64,000 nucleotides of DNA from Trichuris trichiura (Eukaryota; Nematoda; Enoplea; Trichinellida; Trichuridae), in NCBI GenBank assembly GCA_037903355.1, contig JBAJFE010000062.1, positions 682,001 to 746,000 of the forward strand. The letters run 5' to 3'. This document shows, in pieces, positions 25,441 to 38,552 of this stretch (its first letter is position 1; each line of letters opens with the position of its first letter). The position numbers and the translations under genes were made by a program. The notes below the pieces were generated by a model, which saw only the letters and a list, made by a program, of their open reading frames with translations, had not been told where the DNA came from and searched no databases.

Positions 25441-26440
25441 AACTAGGTGCAGTGCATTAGTCCCTTCACCTGTTTTCTGCCTTACATAAGAAAATTACAG
25501 GCACTATCAACTTGTCTGTACCTTAGCACCTATCGATGACGACGCAAACAGACACCTTCCAAAGGCTATGATTTTCATTACCGTGCGTACGAGCAGGAAG
25601 TAAACTAATTAGACTCTTCTACCGCACTGAGCCGTTGTGAAATTTCGCACGTTATGTTATTCCAAGCCTATTGTACTGCTGAGGTTTTATTATTTTCGCT
25701 TCATCATAAATAGTATGAAAGCATATCACGAAAACATCACGGATTCATTAATTATCAAGGTTTGAAGTCGCACGTTTGCTTAAATTGACCACTGACGACC
25801 AAAAGATGCCAAAACCTGAAAGCTCCGGTGTTGATGATTTTCGTTCCCATCAGGGGACATGTCAGAAGTAATTTCTATATACCAAGAAAAATACACTGGA
25901 TGAACTACTTTTGATAAAGGAAAATCTTTACCCGCAACACAGAATGTTGCACGGCGCTCTATACAATAACCGTATACGAAATCCTGTTTGTCCGCGCTCT
26001 GCCCGCATGGCAGTTAACGCTAGAGTTACCATTTTGACTCCAAATTAGTGAACCCCCGTTCTCTGCGATAAGCAACAGAAAACCACAAAAAGATGGTGAA
26101 ATATGGGTAACTGTTACAAGTTTTTTTTGTCAAGTGTTTATCGAGATGGTCTTCTTAATCTAGCAACTTGACTTGCACGAGACCGACATGCGAATTAGCA
26201 CAACGAGACCCAATGCTCCCCTTAGATGCAGTCCCGTGATAATCACGCTTAAGTTATACGAAAGTAACAGCTGAGCGATCAACGCCTTTGCGGTTCTATA
26301 AAATAGAATTGTATCAATTACCTTTAACACAAAAGACTGCTAAGACAGCACCTCAGTAACAGGATAATTATGGAAAAGCATGCACTCTGTTCATTGCAAA
26401 AGCCAACCTTTAAGTTAATCGATTTAAACTTACCGAGTAA
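25441..26440. other. Spacer with one hammerhead-like stem-loop
   Basis: The only structured feature seen is a CTGACGAC...CTGAAAGCTCCGG unit at 25792-25823 (+). The rest shows no gene. Confidence 0.45.
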
Positions 26441-26452
26441 CTTCATAAATAG

Positions 26453-27535
26453 AAGTTCTTTAACCCTTTCTGCAAGTCCAACAGGAAACGAATGTATATT
26501 GCTCATAAACTGAAATTGCCAAAATGAAGTTCCTGGGACGTTGGATGATATGTTCTATCAGGCAAAAGCAATATCAGAGGAGGTAAGTGCGTAGCGCTTT
26601 TTCTAGGCATTGAAACAGAAAGATAACATTCTTCAACTAAAATAGAGATCATTTTAAGCGAGCGCCAAATCCATAATAAGTATCAAACATTGAGCTTACC
26701 TTTAAATGCGTACCTGCATCAAGTTAACAATAAAAAATAACAATACTCGTCGACGTTCAGCAAATTCGGTAGAAACCTGAAGGGGATAACATTTCTTATC
26801 GGAGATGAAAACGTACTGGCAGTAATGGATGAAGGTACGGTAATACTCAGGCGAGCAGCTAACTGCGATTAACGCAAAGCACTATAAATTCATTGTTCTG
26901 CCCAGATCTACTAGTTATCATGGAACACAGATTTCCTTTTTTATTATCTACTCACAGCGGCTCCTCAAGGTGCTTATTCATAAGGCCATGATTCCATTGA
27001 AAACTGTTCGTATCACTTATGCCATCAAGCGTTGGCTGCCACTGAAGAGGAAATTCCTAAAAAACATTTAAATTTAGAAGGCAGAAAACTTCTTCGTTTA
27101 TAAGGGCTCTTGAAAAAGTCAGAAAAAACAAATGGAGATTTCATTTTCTTGCAGGTTCATATTCCATTCATTTACTTATATGGCTTTAAACTCTCGTATT
27201 TATTCGGTAAATGTGGATAACTTCACTTTATACATCCTAAGCTAATTTATGACTTCAGCGCGAATGAAAAGTATTCTGTAACTTTAAAGATCACTAAGTA
27301 CGACTGCACGCAGGTACGAGGCGGCAGTCGATTAACGTCAGAAGACAACACAAGACAAGGTGTTTCAAGAAAAAAATTCTTGAAAATAAAGAAATCAGAA
27401 AATAGAGTACGTTATTGCGGGTTCATGCGATCATTCATTACCGTCACCTTAGATTTGCCAAAGTATCTCCCACTCCCTCATGATACACAATGCATAGGTC
27501 AATGCTGTCATATAGATAAAAAAAGATTGCGAACA
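26453..27535 (+). pseudogene. Decayed paralog related to paralog D
   Basis: Remnants are collinear with D. An exon 3-like piece (26453-26582; CCCTTTCTGCAAGTC and CTATCAGGCAAAA are shared) keeps a GTAAGT donor but its frame is broken. An exon 4-like trace lies near 26790-26850, and exon 5-like pieces at about 26900-27160 (TCATGGAACACAGATTT is shared) carry stops. A last-exon piece (27460-27535; CCGTCACCTTAGATTT, GTCAATGCTGTC) is out of frame. Exons 1, 2, 7 and 8 are not found. Similarity to D's 3' flank resumes near 28060 (AACATGGGCGAAAATCAAAG). It is a partial, deleted tandem copy. Confidence 0.65.
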
Positions 27536-30485
27536 AATCATGTTTGAATTATTAGAAACCGAACGTCAAACAGAATTATATGCACTTTCCTTGGAAAAAA
27601 TACCGTAATCCCACGCTTCAAGGTATACATTATGTTTTAACTTCGGCAATTATCAGTTCAATTTCATAACTAGGATGGCAGCAGTAAGTGTAGTACCCTG
27701 TATAACTGCATCATTTCCATGCCGTAGTTCCTATCACTAGCCATCGTAACTTCAGCAGGTGTTTTACTTATTACTTACGCATGAAAATGGGAGCTCGTTT
27801 GTAAAAGTTTGGATGCCTGCTAAAGTTCATCGATAACGCATATTTTTATACCAGTTAGCTTTACATATGCCATTGCAATCCATTCAAAGCTGGACAGAAC
27901 AAATGTTCCTCCTACTGAGCAAAAATTTATAACTTTCATTTCGGCTATTTAGTTTCATTCAACCTGCTAGAAACCACGTGACCTCAGCTCAAAAGGAAGA
28001 TAATAGCACGTTCCTTTGTGTCCGTGAGCATATCTTCTTTGGAAGGTGGTAACCATTCAACATGGGCGAAAATCAAAGAAGTATAAACAGCTTTTAGATA
28101 TACAGGTGCCTCCAACACACGATGCTCCAACCTACGATGGATTCAGATTTACAATGGGTTCGGTAGCGAAACACATTCACTACGAAATTTATATTTTATT
28201 AATATCCTAATATATATAGAAGATGGCTACGGGGAGAGATCTGCGAAAGTCCATCGCCCAATTCAAAAGATTTTGCTAGTTACAAAGAAATTTACAGAGG
28301 AATACAGAAGAGTACAAAAACAAAACTTGACGTCTTCCTAACACTGCCTACTACTGGAACACTGTCAGTCGTCACAGGGGTGCCTTATGGCTGCTACTGG
28401 ATTAAGCAGGGAAGGAACTTCATTGGGATTCCGCTATAAAATTACTATCTTCTTGCAAGCATCAGTCAGGTGCATCAAACGGATCAGTGGACTGGCGTAT
28501 GTGTATGCACATGAATGAAGTTGCAGACATGGAGCCTTATGTTATTAACTCCAAAACATAACTGCAATGTCATGAAGCCGAGCCAAGTTGGCAATTCTCA
28601 CCGGACTGGGTTCTCACGAAGGTCAGAACTTTATTTACGGTAAGGATCCCGTTAATTACTTGAAACATAAGTCAGAGCTTTCAGGTGCTGCATCTTCACC
28701 CGTCGTCAGCGATGTAATTAAGAAAGATAACCTATCCTTGCACTGCCAGCACTACACCACCAGCAGCTCAAAATAAAACGCAATACAGAGAGTGGTTACT
28801 ATGTAACCAAGTCGGTAACACAAAAAAGTTAGTGAAATCCAGAAAGGCGAATACTGTATGAACTAACAAGACGCAACGCGCTGGATGAGCTTTCGCTAGC
28901 CTCATTATCATGGTAAGTTAACGTAAACATCTTCCCTTGCACGGAAATGCAACATGTGATGAAAAGCAGGGGGCGCAGGATAAAGGGCAGCACAAAGCGC
29001 TATGTTTGAACCAGCTAATGTCACCAAGCCACCAGGTCCATATTCTTTGCTGGCCCTTCACCTAAAGATTACACTATGACGATGACGTACGAAAAGGTTT
29101 GTGCCACAGTTCATATGTGTCAGGAATGGAATTCAAATTCCATCCCTTTTATAGTACTCTCTGCTCAGTCCACAGTAAAGTGGGAGTAAAATATCACTCA
29201 ATAAGTTCAACTTTTAAAAACGTATTTAGATTAAATGAGCTGAAGCTTCTAGAATGATAACAAGTAGTCGTAAGAGGAAGAAATAGAAGTGCATTGAAAA
29301 TAAAGCGCTTTTTACGAGTGTCTGAAACTGCATAAGGGCATTCCAGAAGTCTGATCCGTGAAATTTTTTAAACTTAAATCTGTGAAGCTTCCAGGAAACA
29401 TCCGTTCCATCTTCAGCGCATAAATAATGCTGAAGAGGGGGACAGATTTCACGGATAGCATTTTCGTAATATCGTTGCCCAAAAACTAAAATCGAAAACT
29501 GAACTTTATGACGAAATAACTAAGAAAAGAAACTTAGAAAGAAACTGCAAGGAAAAGTGAAAATTAAAATGAGACAGACAATTGTCTCCCGCCTAAATAT
29601 TTCTTGTTTTTACTTTCCCGTAAGTTCCTTTGCTGCGTTACGAATGCGTCGTTAACAAGAACCCAACAAGAAATGAACAGGCTGGTTCCCGTTAAAAGTA
29701 TACGTAAAGCAAAATCACCCGTTACGAAAAGTATAATATTATATTATGAAACCCACGGAACGTGAAGGTAGATAAGCCTCCGGTACCTGTAATCATAGCG
29801 TGTGAGAAGGTCGACGAAAATCACAAGAATAAAACAGAAAAACGAGAACAAAAAGGCGAAATCTGAGCACAAGTGAGCAATCAGTTTACTTTCAGTTACA
29901 TTTTTTACAGTTCACTTCGTATTACTTTGTTTTTCATTTACTCTTTAATCACTCCGCTAACTTATCAGCTCTATTTCTTTATATTTACGTTTATTTGCTT
30001 ATTATTTTTTACAACAACTTGTTTCACCTCACTATGTTATTTGAAGCCAATTTTACCACGTGATATTTTATTCTTTTCGCTTCCTTAGAGCTGGTATGGC
30101 AACTACTTTCAAAAGAATGAATTTTTCGCGCTTAAGCTCGCTTCGTCTCACATTCAAACTGTGTTAAGTTCCAAACCTAATGCCTCATTGACTGTTTATG
30201 ACGGGACAGCGTACATCCCGAAAGCTTCCAAGATAATCAGCTATCTTTACGACAGCTAAACGCTTTCGTTTCCGTGAAGACAAGAACAAACAAATATTAG
30301 CCATTACGCAGCTATGCTACTAATTTAATCCAATGAATGTTAATGAAAGTTTTTCATGTCACAATATGACGCAACAGCGGCAAAATAAGAACGTAAGAGA
30401 ATTCATAGTCAAAGTAAATTTCCCACATTCATTAGCTGTTACCGATCAGATGCACTGAGCGGGATTACTGAGCGTCAGTCTAAGT
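27536..30485. other. Spacer upstream of paralog D
   Basis: It contains 3'-flank homology to paralog D near 28060-28120, and hammerhead-like stem-loops at 28677-28709 (-), 29387-29416 (-, arms to about 29460) and 30192-30225 (+). No intact gene is seen. Confidence 0.45.
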
Positions 30486-30573
30486 GATAACAACGGACAG
30501 GAGGCAAAAGTAAACTATAGGTGTATAAAAGTGATAGAAAATCTATCAATAAATCGGTTATTGAATAGCTGAA
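30486..30573 (+). promoter_or_regulatory. Core promoter of paralog D
   Basis: TATAAAA at 30524-30530 is exactly 50 nt before the ATG at 30574. The GGAGGCAAAAGTAAACTATA block precedes it, as in the other copies. Confidence 0.65.
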
Positions 30574-33500
30574 ATGAAGCTCAATCTGTGTTGGATTCTA
30601 CCGCTACTGTTTGCTTTGTTGGCAGCTAGTAAGGTAACTGCTCATATCCTCGTTGCGTATTAGGTGCATTCTAATCAGATTGTTACGGAAAGCTACGCAA
30701 CTGGAACGAACATGTTTCAGGATTCTTCTTCGGAGGGTCAAAGCTCAAGCGAAGAAAATAAAAATGTAATGGAAGATCTGGAGGCCAATTTTGCAGACAT
30801 ATTTCCTTCCCGTCCAAGTCGGTTATGCCAAAGCCAATCAACGGGCTGGAGCCAAGAGAAGAAGGAAAAAGCGGCAAAGAACGTTTTCCAAGTTCTGCTG
30901 ACAGCGGTGGATCAATCGTCAGAATTTAACTTCAAAAAGTTGATTGTTGGAGCAAAGTGCAGAACCCATAATCAAACAGAAACCGTCATACTGCACATGA
31001 AAGTCAAAAGAACAGTAACCACAAAATGCCCGCTGGTAGGCGTTGTAAATCTGTTAACCAAAGTACCCTTATAAGAACGCATGAGCAAATATCACTTTTC
31101 TACATTATCCTTGATAAGTGTGGTGGGGACTAAGAGCTAAACAAGTGCAGTTGGACTACCAGGCATTCTGTCAATCATGAAACTTTAGCCTCATTTAGTT
31201 TATTGAAACTAGTCTTTAAGAAGTGTTCGGAAGGGTAAGCAAGTCTTCCACGATGCCTGCCCATCACCCTGCGCAAGAAGTATTTCAGTCATACTCGTAA
31301 GTGGAAATTGTTCCTTGACTAAAGTTGCTAAATTGCTTTGCTCTTCAGACATGACTTCTACTCAAGGGTTAGAAAAAAGGTGTATAATGTTAGCGCTTGT
31401 TTCACTTAATCCAGCGGGCTAAATTTGTCTCGCTAGAACAATCTGTACATACAGAAATGACTCAAAGACAGAGGCCTAAAAAACAGCTCAAATAATCACA
31501 ACCCTTCTAATTCTCTATTCAACAATTTGATTTCTGTTGATTCATGATCAGTAGCATGCCAGTAGCGGCACAGCAAAGTTCAGCCAGCGAGAATCCGACC
31601 ATACGGTCCGCTTTATCCGCTTAGTGTTGCCTCTGTGTACTAATTAAAGGTTGCCTATACATGCTTGGCCAAGCTCTGCGCTCATCATTACAAATTTCGG
31701 ATCTTGTCCTTCAGACGCCCCACCGTTTCAGAAATGCAGGTTCCTTTCTGGCAAGCATGCCCTTAACTTGTTCTGCCTTTACTGCAGAGCATGCCAATTA
31801 CCCTTTCTTGTTCTTACCCAAACCTAAGCCAAGGCATAAACCTTATGTTTATGCTTAGGCTTAGGCTAGGGCAGGACAAGATGGCCGGCAAACCTACAGT
31901 ATAACGGGGGGCGCCTGAGAGACAAGACCTCAAATTTCCTTTGTCATCTCGAATAAGCTTCATTATATAGCAAAATGTTTTAACTGACTACTTCATAATC
32001 AAGCCAAAGTATTATAAGGTATGGAAAGTTTTCAGAATCACTTCGTCAAAATTTTGATCGCCAAATACTTTTATCTTTATCTTCAAACGCCTATATCATT
32101 TTTCATCCTCAAGCATCTGCATCACGTTCGACCAAATTTATTTGTGGTTGAGAGTGGTGATGCTACCAGCGTGTAACTTATATCCCGCCATTCGCGTCGT
32201 CAGTACAGACCACCCACCATTCTTCGTAATAAAAATGGGCCGTACATGATGCAGATGATTAAAGATGAAAGTTTTCCCTGTTTACGACACAACTAATTTT
32301 TAATAGTAATATTTCCTTAACAAAATGTCCTGCTGAAATCTTCAAATGTGAGGTTAAGAATCAAAGAAGCTTCACGTGTTAGCAGGTGAAGTGCTAATGG
32401 TTAATTTCTATTATTGTTTAACGCTTTTGTAAATGCACGCTGGGTTTTCCCCTTTTGAATAAAAGCGTATTGGGGCATCGTAGCTTCCTCAGCGATAAAT
32501 GTATCAGAAAAGCGATAGCATGACAATGAAGACTTTAAAGCGAGTAAACGATCACTGCCAGCTTAAAGCGAAGGATGCGAAAATTCTAATAGTCGGTCAT
32601 AATGCCTGTGTTCTCCCAACTGTATTCAGATTTGTTAATGCGACTTCCTTCCCCAAGTGTCTCATTCTCGTGACCACTGAGGGTACAGTGTTCTACACTC
32701 GTTTTCAGTCAAGGATTAGAGAGGAAATAGGAGGGAGCATTTAGTAACGAGTACGTACATTTTCATGGTCGATTTCATGTTTACGGTGACAACCCGTTTT
32801 CAGCCAATTTTTTGCCAGTTTTTTAACAATGTTTATTCCAGAGTTTCCAGGTCCACTTTTGTCGCATCATCAGCCACCTGTCATGTAGTCTGCTTATGAC
32901 GGGTCAAGAGTGGGCATAGATGATTCATTATCTTTGTTTGTTACATCGTTGACCATGGGTGAAGGTACACTACCTTCATTTAAGTCTAAACCTAAAAGTA
33001 TATCAATGTCGACATTGAACCAATGTTTAACCGAAGGATACACATGGGGAACTAACACTAACAAACCACCGACTCCGCGGTCCGATCTAGCATTAAGTCA
33101 GTTTCTCAACGTGGGCCCTGGGGCCCCCTGGGGGGCCCTGGAGGATAATGCGGCAGGACATTGTCCCAATAAACGGTGGGCCCTTACAAGGATTAGGGGG
33201 CTCTGACAAGGCCTAGGGGGCCCTGGTGGGCCCTGACAAAGCCTAGGGGAGCCCTGGGGCGAAAAAGGTTGAGAAACTATGCATTAAATGGATGGATTAG
33301 GTGTTTCGACTCACGATGAAACGCGTAGAACGAAATGCATTGTAAGTTAAGGAATCCTGTCTATAATGAAAGCTACTTTGACTAAACTTCCTTTCATAAA
33401 GAAATCCTACGGGGGATTGAAAATGTTGAAGGCGTTTCATTTGATGAAAGTTTACGAATCCCTGTTTAACCGCGTTCCAACTGCATGCCAGTCGAAGGTT

Positions 33501-36352
33501 AGGTTACCACTCTGATTCTAAACAAAGTGAAAGCCCACTCCATTGAGCACCAGCAGAAAAGCACAGAACCTAGATAGTGAAATGAAGGAAATTTCTTTGC
33601 CACATGTTCATCAAGATAACCTTAATGTTGTAACCTGTACGGTACAAAAAAAGTATATGCGTTAGTACAACGAGATTCGAACCCCTCCCTATTTGAGGGC
33701 GTAGTAATTACGCCTAGGTTTTATAAAAGCAATAACTGTGACTCGAATGACTCAGCGCTGCGCTAAAATGGAATCACACTTATTCGTTTATGAACTGAAA
33801 TCCATAAATGAATAATAAGATTATCTTCGTCAAAAGATGATTGCGGAAAATCATGCAATCACTTCATGCCAAAAGCGCGCGTTTTCTAGAACGAATGATT
33901 CAATTTGAACTTACCCAGTAACCTTACACCTTCTATTCGCAGAGTTTCTTCAACCCTTTCTGCAAGTCTACCGAAAAAAGGAATGTATATTGTACATGGA
34001 TTGGAATCCTCAAAAATGACATTCATGAGAAGACGCTGGGAGCTACGTGCTATCAGGCAAAAACGATATCAGAGCAGGTAAGAGAGCAGGGTTTCTTTTC
34101 GCACCTCTGAACGTTCAACCAGCGAATAGCACTAATCTAATGGAGCACCTGAAATGTGCTCCATCTCAGGAGAACACCAAATGTATTAATAAGTATCAAA
34201 CGTTGAGCTTACATTCGATGCCCGCTTGCGTCAACTTAATGGTAGAACGTAGCAGTGCTCATTCTCGTTCAATAAAAACTGTGGAAACTTGGCAGAAATA
34301 ACTGTTCTTGACGCAGGAAGAAAAGAAATTAGAAGCAATGAATATCTGCAACGAATGGAAGTACGGTAAAACTCATGTAAGCTTCTCACTGTGGTCAATG
34401 CAAAGTCCATAAATTAATTGCTCTGTGCAGCTTCACCGCATCTCAATACCAGATCAAGTGTCGTCATGGAACACAGATTTTCTCATCTATTATCCACCTA
34501 TAGCCGACCTACCAGGTGCTTATTCATACGCCCACTACACAACTAAAAATTATTTCGATTATTTAGGCCATCAAACATTAGCAGACATTGGAGAAAAAGC
34601 CGCTAAGAAATTTCGAAACCCAGAAGGCAGAAAGGGTCTTGCTGGACTGGGACTCCTGAAAAAATGGGGAAAAAATGATATGCACATTCCAGTTATTCTC
34701 AGGTTCGTATTTTGTCGACTCATTTACCGTGTTATGTTCCTGCATTTATTTGGTGAATGCAAACGACGCAGAGGTAAAGAGACAGCAAAGGACCTAAATT
34801 TATAGGCTTTAAGGTAATTTATGATTTCTGCGTGAATGAATAAGACACTGTGCGATTGCTTTCGATTCTTCAGAGATGGTGGAGCATGTCTTAAATAAGG
34901 TAGAGCGTTTAGAGGCTGAGCACACTAGGAAACCGGTCAACATAGACCGGTTGTTAATAAAGGGAAATAGCGGGCGTATGAGGCTAGGCTTACTGTAACA
35001 GCACGCGCGTGTACTTTACTTTCTTGTAAACGCTTTCCTAGAGAATTTTATGCACAGTCAAAACATAGTACGGTCATTCATACGGCATCATGTACAGTCA
35101 ATGCTTTTAATAGCTTTTTTCTCATGGTTTAACCATTCTTTCGGAAAAAGAGTTCATTTTGAACAGCGCTAATTTTTTTGGGCGCTGATTTTGGTTTAGC
35201 AGTTTCTGACGCCGTAAACATTACTATGACCAGTAATTTTAAAGGTTTTTGGAAATGCATTGATCAATGTAAACATTACAGCAAACTAGAAGTTGTTCCC
35301 AGCGAAGATCCTCTAACTGTCAAACAACAAAAGTAATCTCACGATAATAATACTGGCTCTATTAGCTTACAGCGGTAAACCGTAGTACTTATTAACTTAT
35401 ATTGATAATAATTTTATTAGTAATACAGTTGAGTGTTATATGAGCTTGTGAAAACCATGGGATTAGTAGCAATTCCTTCCTTGAAATGGTGATTCTCTTT
35501 TTGCTCAGTGAAGCAAATTTCAAGAACTTCGTTAACATTAAACGCTAGTTGTCTAGTGGGGCAGAATATTTGTCCTGTAAATACATAAATGCTATACGTT
35601 GCAGGTTTTACAAAGGCATGAGGCAAATATTGATTGCTACTAACCGTAACAAGGAGGAAATGTTAGGGCCTCTACCAATGGTGAGTAATCAATTTGAAAT
35701 TGCTCTCATCTCTCACTTCTTAACCTGCAGTTTTACCGGAAACCCACAAACAGTAGCGAGCTTCGTAAATGGAAGGAACCCTCAGTAGACGAATACTTTT
35801 ACTCGCTGCTTGAACGTGGGAAGAAGGCTGAGTGTTCCAAGGAAAAACTTTTAAAAATCGTGAAGCCTAAAACTAAAGTTTGTTATGGCCCTTACGTGCA
35901 ATCATTTATTACCGCCATTTTAGATTTTCAAGGGGTATCTTCCCCACCCTTATGAGACGGACAATGCATGGGTCAGTGCTGTCGTCTACATAATAAGTTC
36001 CGCAGAGGATACATGCCTCAGCTACTTGAACCTAGACGCCAAAGAGAATTACTTTAACTTTCGCTGGAATACATACAATGATTCTACTCTGCGAAGCGTT
36101 CAAAACATTGTCAACACTTTCTTCAACAAAAAGGAGTCAAAGAAAATAACAGCGGCGAGTTATAGAACGGTTGGGAATTATCTGTTCTATTTCACAACTG
36201 CGACTGCAGTAACCTGCGTAGCACTCGCTGTTATATTTACAAATACATACCCTTTGCTTATACCTGCAGCTATCATAGTTGTAGCAGCTATTTTGCTTCA
36301 GGTTTATGAAAAAAGATGGACTTTCATTCGTTCAAAACTGAATGTCTGCTGA
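30574..36352 (+). CDS. Paralog D: secreted cystatin-like/NUDT9-like pseudoenzyme with C-terminal membrane segments
   Basis: Exons: 30574-30633, 30721-31035, 33943-34077, 34317-34376, 34431-34515, 34567-34702, 35605-35680, 35731-35877, 35924-36352; about 480 residues. Exon 2 is longer than in A-C owing to a Ser/Glu-rich N-terminal extension. The cystatin-like part keeps KLIVGAKC and the NVYCTW and ATCYQ cysteines. The NUDT9-like part has IPDQVSSWNTDFLIYYPP, EGRKGLAGLG and YETDNAW. The Nudix box is replaced by GPLPM then FYRKPTNSSE. Two hydrophobic segments and a ...KLNVC end follow. The 51-nt intron 34516-34566 is a multiple of three without stops, so it could be retained in frame. Intron 2 (2.9 kb) holds a hAT-like MITE. 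AATAAA is at 36361-36366. Confidence 0.75.
33098..33280. mobile_element. hAT-like MITE (183 bp)
   Basis: The terminal inverted repeats are CAGTTTCTCAAC at the left and its near-complement GTTGAGAAACTA at the right. They are flanked by an 8-bp duplication with one mismatch (GCATTAAG at 33090-33097, GCATTAAA at 33281-33288). The interior is very GC-rich with repeated GGGCCCTGG units, unlike its surroundings. It has no coding capacity. The 8-bp target site and terminal sequence point to the hAT superfamily. Confidence 0.7.
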
Positions 36353-36366
36353 AGTTCACCAATAAA

Positions 36367-38552
36367 CCATATCCCTTAAATTAGCCGCTTTACATGCAAC
36401 GAGACAACCGTTACCCAAGATGACCTAAAGGAGTACTCCTCGGGCTCTGCAATAATCTTTAAGCTGTTTAACTCTATTCTGCCTGTTATAAACTACTTTG
36501 GCTAAACTGACATGGTAGCAATTAGTATAATCCTCAGAATCGATATGCGTGTTTTTTGTCCAGCGGAAACCGTTATTACGTAGATAATTTAACATGGGCA
36601 GAAAGTCAAAGAACTATCAATAGCTTCTAGTTGTATTGATATTTACAGGTATGTTCAACTGACTGTGCAGTGTACGGTTTTCTAAACTTCATATTCTGTT
36701 ATTCCTGTCAACGTTCAGTAGATGGGTATTCTTCTTAACAAATGTAAGTAGTTGCTGCTTATCTGCATTACTGCACAACAATTTATTGTATTGACTTTAT
36801 TTCAGTTTGATGCTTGACTGCCTGCATCAATTATCAGGCATAATGTAATAAAAACGTGTCTTTTCTCCATCCGATTTCCATGGACTAAATATTCTGAGCA
36901 AATGCTCACGCTTTGAAGCTTGACGTAGTCGGGAAAAAGACGTTTCGTATCATGGTAGAGTTGGGGCAGTTCTGTTCGACTTGGCGCAATACAAAGCTAA
37001 ACGCAATTCATTTCACTGTACCCAGCAAAAGATGATGGCATTTGCGATCAACAAAGTTTCTCATTATAGAGGTAAGTTCGTGTGATTACGACGAATTTAT
37101 ACGAGTCGTCAACGCAACTTTCCAAAGCACTCTACCAACGAAGAAATTTGTGGCTGTTTTAAGAATAGCTTTCTTCGCATTTTCGCTTCGCAAAAATGCT
37201 GTTCATATGCCCCTGAAACACGCTAACTGTTCACATAGCCTTTACTCATACGAAGCTACTTCTGTATTCCAGTAGACCTAATTTACTCGCTATTTTCTAA
37301 TAGAACATCGTATCGTCTGCGCGACAGATACTCTCGCCTTCCACTAGCATAAGAGCCTGATGTACCGTAGTAATGAATACACTTTCATGCTGAATATTGA
37401 GTTTTCGTTAGCTTTAGCGAGTACTTGAAACCGTTGGAAAGTTAAACTTGTAAACTACTAAGCTTTCGGAATCTCACGTCAGTGTTAACGTAAAGTCTGC
37501 CACCAAAGAAGTGGCACGGAAAAAGGAGGTAAACTCATTACCAGAAAAATTCGAAACTTCATTGAAAGAGAAATTGTTTTCGCTAACAATGTCAGCGCTC
37601 TGCAGTAAAGTTAGACAGGGCTATTACGCATGAATACACCAAAATCGTTCTTCCATTCGATTCCCTGTAAAATTGAAAGCTTTGAAAATGTTGGCACGTC
37701 CGTGAACGCGCTCAGAGAAACGAAGGGCTTAAGTTGCGTTTTTCCCGCCTTCTGGTTGAGCTACAGTCGCTCGAAACCCCATGCAGACAATTTTAACCTC
37801 GCTTTTATTTTGAAAGAGACAGGCATATGTTTAAACGGAAACTGTATACCTAAAAAAGATCACTGAGCGGCTAAAAGCAGCGATAAAACATCGGGGAGCA
37901 TTGGCTCTGCCTTGCGGCTTCTTCATTTTTCTGCTTCTGTTTAGACAATTAGTGGCAAACAAACTGCAAGATTGCTTCCTTGTATTGCGTGCAGAATTAC
38001 GACGGGGAAACTTGCGCATGTTCACTGCGCTGCAACTGCCAGGGCTTAACCTCATAGTGCATCTGAGCAGCAAAGCAGCATTTCTTTCTTTGGACATTTA
38101 CAAACTGCTCTTATTTGACTTCCTGAATAAACATAGCACTGAACACAGAAAAGCTATTTAAAGCTACTTCTGTTAAATGAATTCCGCATAGCCATAAACA
38201 CGCATCTAAAGGCTTCCCTCTTAAAGCTCTACAAGCTCTACTTCAAACTGAACGAATTGTGCCTCACCTAATTTGCAGATGCAAAAGTAGACAAGATAAG
38301 AATCTACTACATGTATTAATTATCTGTAATGAAGTGAGCTGTTCTAAAGTCAGAAGTCACTTACAGACATTTTAGTGTTTATCCTTTTCTAACGCCTAGT
38401 CTAGACAATGAAACAGCTGCACTTGTAGACTGAAAAGAGCGCAAAGTGCAGGTCTTATTTTCTGACAGTCAAACATCCAAACTTTTAATTCGTACAAGTA
38501 GTTGAAACCAAAGCAGCTGTCATAATATGTACGAAGTTAGGTAATAGCAAGA
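36367..38552. other. Spacer downstream of paralog D
   Basis: Conserved 3' flank of the family is seen near 36590-36660. A short hammerhead-like remnant lies at 37462-37482 (-). Frames of 80-90 codons at 37.6-38.2 kb occur on both strands and match nothing I know. No gene is claimed. Confidence 0.45.

Noticed and set aside
32910..33206. Plus-strand 98-codon frame with Pro/Gly-rich end
   Set aside because: Its 3' half is the GC-rich interior of the hAT-like MITE and it lies in intron 2 of paralog D.
33661..33720. A possible tRNA on the - strand (GGGGTTCGAATC)
   Set aside because: The T-stem does not pair properly and no acceptor or D arm is found in position.
37901..38161. Hydrophobic 86-codon plus-strand frame
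   Set aside because: It has a poor start context, no splice or family support, and an equally long frame on the other strand.
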